This document shows positions 14,993-16,707 of a DNA stretch of 16,707 nucleotides, piece after piece (positions within the stretch are counted from its first letter, which is position 1; each line of letters begins with the position of its first letter). Source of the DNA: Pseudomonadota bacterium (lineage in GTDB: Bacteria; Pseudomonadota; Alphaproteobacteria; Rhizobiales; Devosiaceae). The notes below the pieces were generated by a model. It was not told where the DNA came from. It ran no database searches and saw only the letters and a program-made list of their open reading frames with translations. Made by a program: the position numbers and the translations under genes. Where the stretch lies: NCBI GenBank assembly GCA_023390785.1, contig JAEWCE010000370.1, positions 1-16,707 of the forward strand, in the 5' to 3' direction.

Positions 14993-15081
14993 CTGAGACG
15001 TGCGCGGCCGCCATCACTCGATCGGCAGTTGCCATCATCGGTGTCGTAGAGATCGTCAGTGTCGTTCATCGCAGTGCCCCA

Positions 15082-15330
15082 TCATCCCGCATGGGTCCTG
15101 CAACGCGTCGCCACCCATCCGCTTTCGTTCTGAAGCGCGCCGGGTGCGCCACAAACCTCGCAAATGTGGCCGGAGACATACTCGGCGCCCTCGATCGCCT
15201 GCTGGGCAAGGTCGGGAGGTCGCCGGTCCAGTAGAAGCGCAGAGTGGCGAACTTCTCTTTGATCTGGACCGGCTGCCAGCCCGCCTGCGGCGCGAGCTCG
15301 GTCAGCCAGGTGAACAGCGCATCGAGCAGG
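15082..15330 (-). pseudogene. Remnant of small zinc-ribbon protein, frameshifted and fused to the ATPase remnant
   Basis: In one minus frame the segment QPVQIKEKFATLRFYWTGDL is read. Near 15212-15222 the reading continues in another frame as DLAQQAIEGAEYVSGHICEV, then CGAPGALQNESGWVATRCRT and HAG, ending at TGA 15082-15084. Joined, these form a C-x2-C-x16-C-x2-H zinc-ribbon tail that I recall from small hypothetical proteins of mobile DNA with the pattern KEKFGxLRFY...CEVCGxPG...GW..TxC..HA. The frame used by the preceding part runs on to 15066 with unrelated residues. Its own N-terminus is missing: the frame enters directly from the metalloprotease remnant. Function is not known to me. Confidence 0.68.
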
Positions 15331-16651
15331 ATGGAGATCTCGGTGACCGGCACGCCCAAATCGTGGGCCACAATGGCATGGCCAGCTTCATGCGACGCCA
15401 CCGCGCGATCCGTCCGGTCCGAACGCTGCCCACGGGGTGCGATCAGCTCAATCAGGTCACGCAGCGCCAGCGGCCGTCCAGCGGCTTCGGCCGCGGCGAT
15501 CGCCGATCTGCACCAGCTCTCGATCCGCGCCGACGTCGCCAGCACGGAGAGGCGCGCAAGGCTCGAGAGCCCTTCCCTGCCGATCCTGCTCCCCAGGCAC
15601 GAGGCAAACAACGCCAAACGCTCCTGCTCGTTGGGCGGCAGCACGCTGACCCGCCGCTCGAGCCGGCCCAGGCGAACCAGGGCCGCATCGAGATGCTCAA
15701 AATGATTGGTCGCGGCCAGCAGCAGGATCGGCCGGCCGGCTTTACGTAACCGGTCAATCTCGGTGAGGGTGAAGGTGATGAGCGAGGTCCACCACTGCAA
15801 ATCCTGCTGGGACAGCGTGGCGCGATTGGGCAAGGCGTCGATTTCGTCCAGTAGGCCGACGACCGGACCCTTCGCCTGTGTCAGTTCGTTGAAGAACTTG
15901 CGGGCAGCACGGACGACGTCGCCCAGATGGCCACCGGAACTGGCGAACCACTCGCCAACCGAGGTTGGGACGAACTCTCAGCCGGCCGAACGCGCCAGCG
16001 ATGCTGCAATCGTGGTCTTGCCGGTCCCAGAAGGGCCCTCGAGGCAGGCAAGCGCAGCGCCGACGGCTGCAGCGTCTTGGCACTCACCCGGCGCATGAGG
16101 TCGAGCGTGCACTTGGCCCACTCCGCCACCTCGCGCGTCAGCGCCAGCTGCTCGAGCGGGATCACGTTGCCAGAGCCCCGAGCTTCTGCTGCTTGAACCG
16201 CGCCACCCGGCGCAGGGTCAGCACGCATTGATGGGCGGAGAGCCCCCGGCGGATACAGACGAGCAGATCGCTGATGCCCAGCCCATCGATGTCGGACTGT
16301 TCAAGCCCGCGGACCGCCTTGCCGGTGACGGCGCGGATCGTCCGGCGCACGACAGTGATCGTCGGGGTTGGGACGGCGATGACGCCATCGGCCGCAGCCA
16401 GGGCCTCGGGAACAAGCACACCCTCGGGATCCTGCGAGACCATCACCACGCTGACGCCGTCCTCGAGCCGGGACAGTTCGCCATGCCCCACGGGGACGAG
16501 CTGGCCGCCGGCCCGGGTCTGCTCGGTGAGGCAGGCCACCTTGCCGGATACTTGACCGGGACCGCGAAGATAGCTCGCGAGCAGCACCGCGGCGTTCTCG
16601 TCATCCACCCGGATCAGGACCAGGCGGGACGGGGTATTCAGCAGGCGACGA
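15330..16651 (-). pseudogene. AAA ATPase/HEAGH metalloprotease-like gene, multiply disrupted
   Basis: Read over several frames, one ancestral protein is clear. Its N-part begins LNTPSRLVLIRVDDENAAVL (GTG 16608 lies inside) and runs to about 16175. A frame change leads to NVIPLEQLALTREVAEWAKC; another near 16075 leads to Walker A GPSGTGKTT (16011-16037). An in-frame TGA at 15978-15980 interrupts SAG*EFVPTSVGEWF. Walker B GLLDEID (15838-15858), the sensor region LLLAATNHFEHLDAALVRLG and the zinc motif HEAGH (15378-15392) follow. After TEISI (about 15330) it passes into an unrelated small-protein remnant. The layout resembles FtsH-like AAA plus peptidase M41 proteins. The 5' end is lost at the IS21-like terminus at 16652. 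No functional product is expected. Confidence 0.8.
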
Positions 16652-16707
16652 TGTCAAACGGCGTCGAAGATTGACCCCCTATCGGCGCGCAATATTGACC
16701 CCCTAAG
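16652..16707. mobile_element. Terminal region of an IS21-family-like element (rest beyond the window)
   Basis: Starting near TGTCAAACGG at 16652, the last 56 bases contain two copies of ATTGACCCCCTA at 16670-16681 and 16694-16705, a 24-bp period. IS21-family ends begin with TG and carry several internal terminal repeats, often with a TTGACCCCC-like core in rhizobia-type genomes. No istA/istB sequence is inside the window, so family assignment rests on the end alone. Confidence 0.7.

Larger units (their letters stand above)
14416..15065. other. About 650 bp without a supported gene
   Basis: Several open frames cover this stretch on both strands, but none gives a recognisable protein, a good ribosome site or a consistent composition. 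They include a 142-residue minus frame at 14610-15038 and plus frames at 14637-14957 and 14765-15049. What is visible are two near-identical palindromes at 14625-14662 and a strong hairpin at 14973-14992. It is most simply decayed or intergenic DNA between etfBA and the pseudogene region. Confidence 0.55.

Noticed and set aside
14610..15069. Candidate small genes on both strands
   Set aside because: No frame shows family motifs, a convincing ribosome site or consistent codon composition, so none is annotated.
1..16707. CRISPR arrays, tRNA, rRNA or prophage structural genes
   Set aside because: I looked for regularly spaced repeats, tRNA-like cloverleaf sequence and phage motifs by eye and saw none. 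The only dispersed repeats are the short operator-like and IS-end motifs reported.

Overview
The window is GC-rich, densely coded on the minus strand and uses GTG and TTG starts freely. Together with the gene families seen (glutaryl-CoA dehydrogenase, EtfBA, CUT1 transporter, IS21 ends) this suggests an alphaproteobacterium of the Hyphomicrobiales type. That placement is inference from composition and gene content only.

Region 1 (1-3771) is an acyl-CoA module. On the minus strand lie a CaiB/BaiF CoA-transferase, a glutaryl-CoA dehydrogenase and the N-terminal part of an enoyl-CoA hydratase (probably of a FadB/FadJ-type multifunctional enzyme). A TetR regulator is divergent to them. In order they could activate a dicarboxylate such as glutarate, convert glutaryl-CoA to crotonyl-CoA and hydrate it.

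Region 2 (3746-12600) is a compact eight-gene minus-strand operon for import and oxidation of a sugar-like compound. In transcription order: secreted CUT1 substrate-binding protein, enolase-superfamily (mandelate racemase-like) enzyme, GMC flavin dehydrogenase with a 3Fe-4S-type cysteine triad, its subunit-3-like small partner, two CUT1 permeases, a GntR/FCD regulator and an aldehyde dehydrogenase. Several junctions overlap by 1-4 nt. No transport ATPase, cytochrome subunit, aldolase or kinase is present. A strong AT-rich palindrome lies in the promoter region of the operon.

Region 3 (12630-14415) is etfBA, encoding the electron-transfer flavoprotein that normally takes electrons from acyl-CoA dehydrogenases. 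Its promoter (TTGACG-17-TATAAC) overlaps a palindrome ACCGGCCAGCCGGT. Nearly the same palindrome lies upstream of gcdH 12.6 kb away, so regions 1 and 3 look like one regulon split by the sugar operon.

Region 4 (about 14416-16707) is decayed accessory DNA: about 650 bp without a convincing gene but with hairpins and a paired palindromic repeat, then a multiply broken AAA ATPase/HEAGH metalloprotease-like pseudogene joined to a remnant of a small zinc-ribbon protein. At the right edge lies the terminal repeat region of an IS21-family-like element that appears to have cut off the 5' end of the pseudogene.
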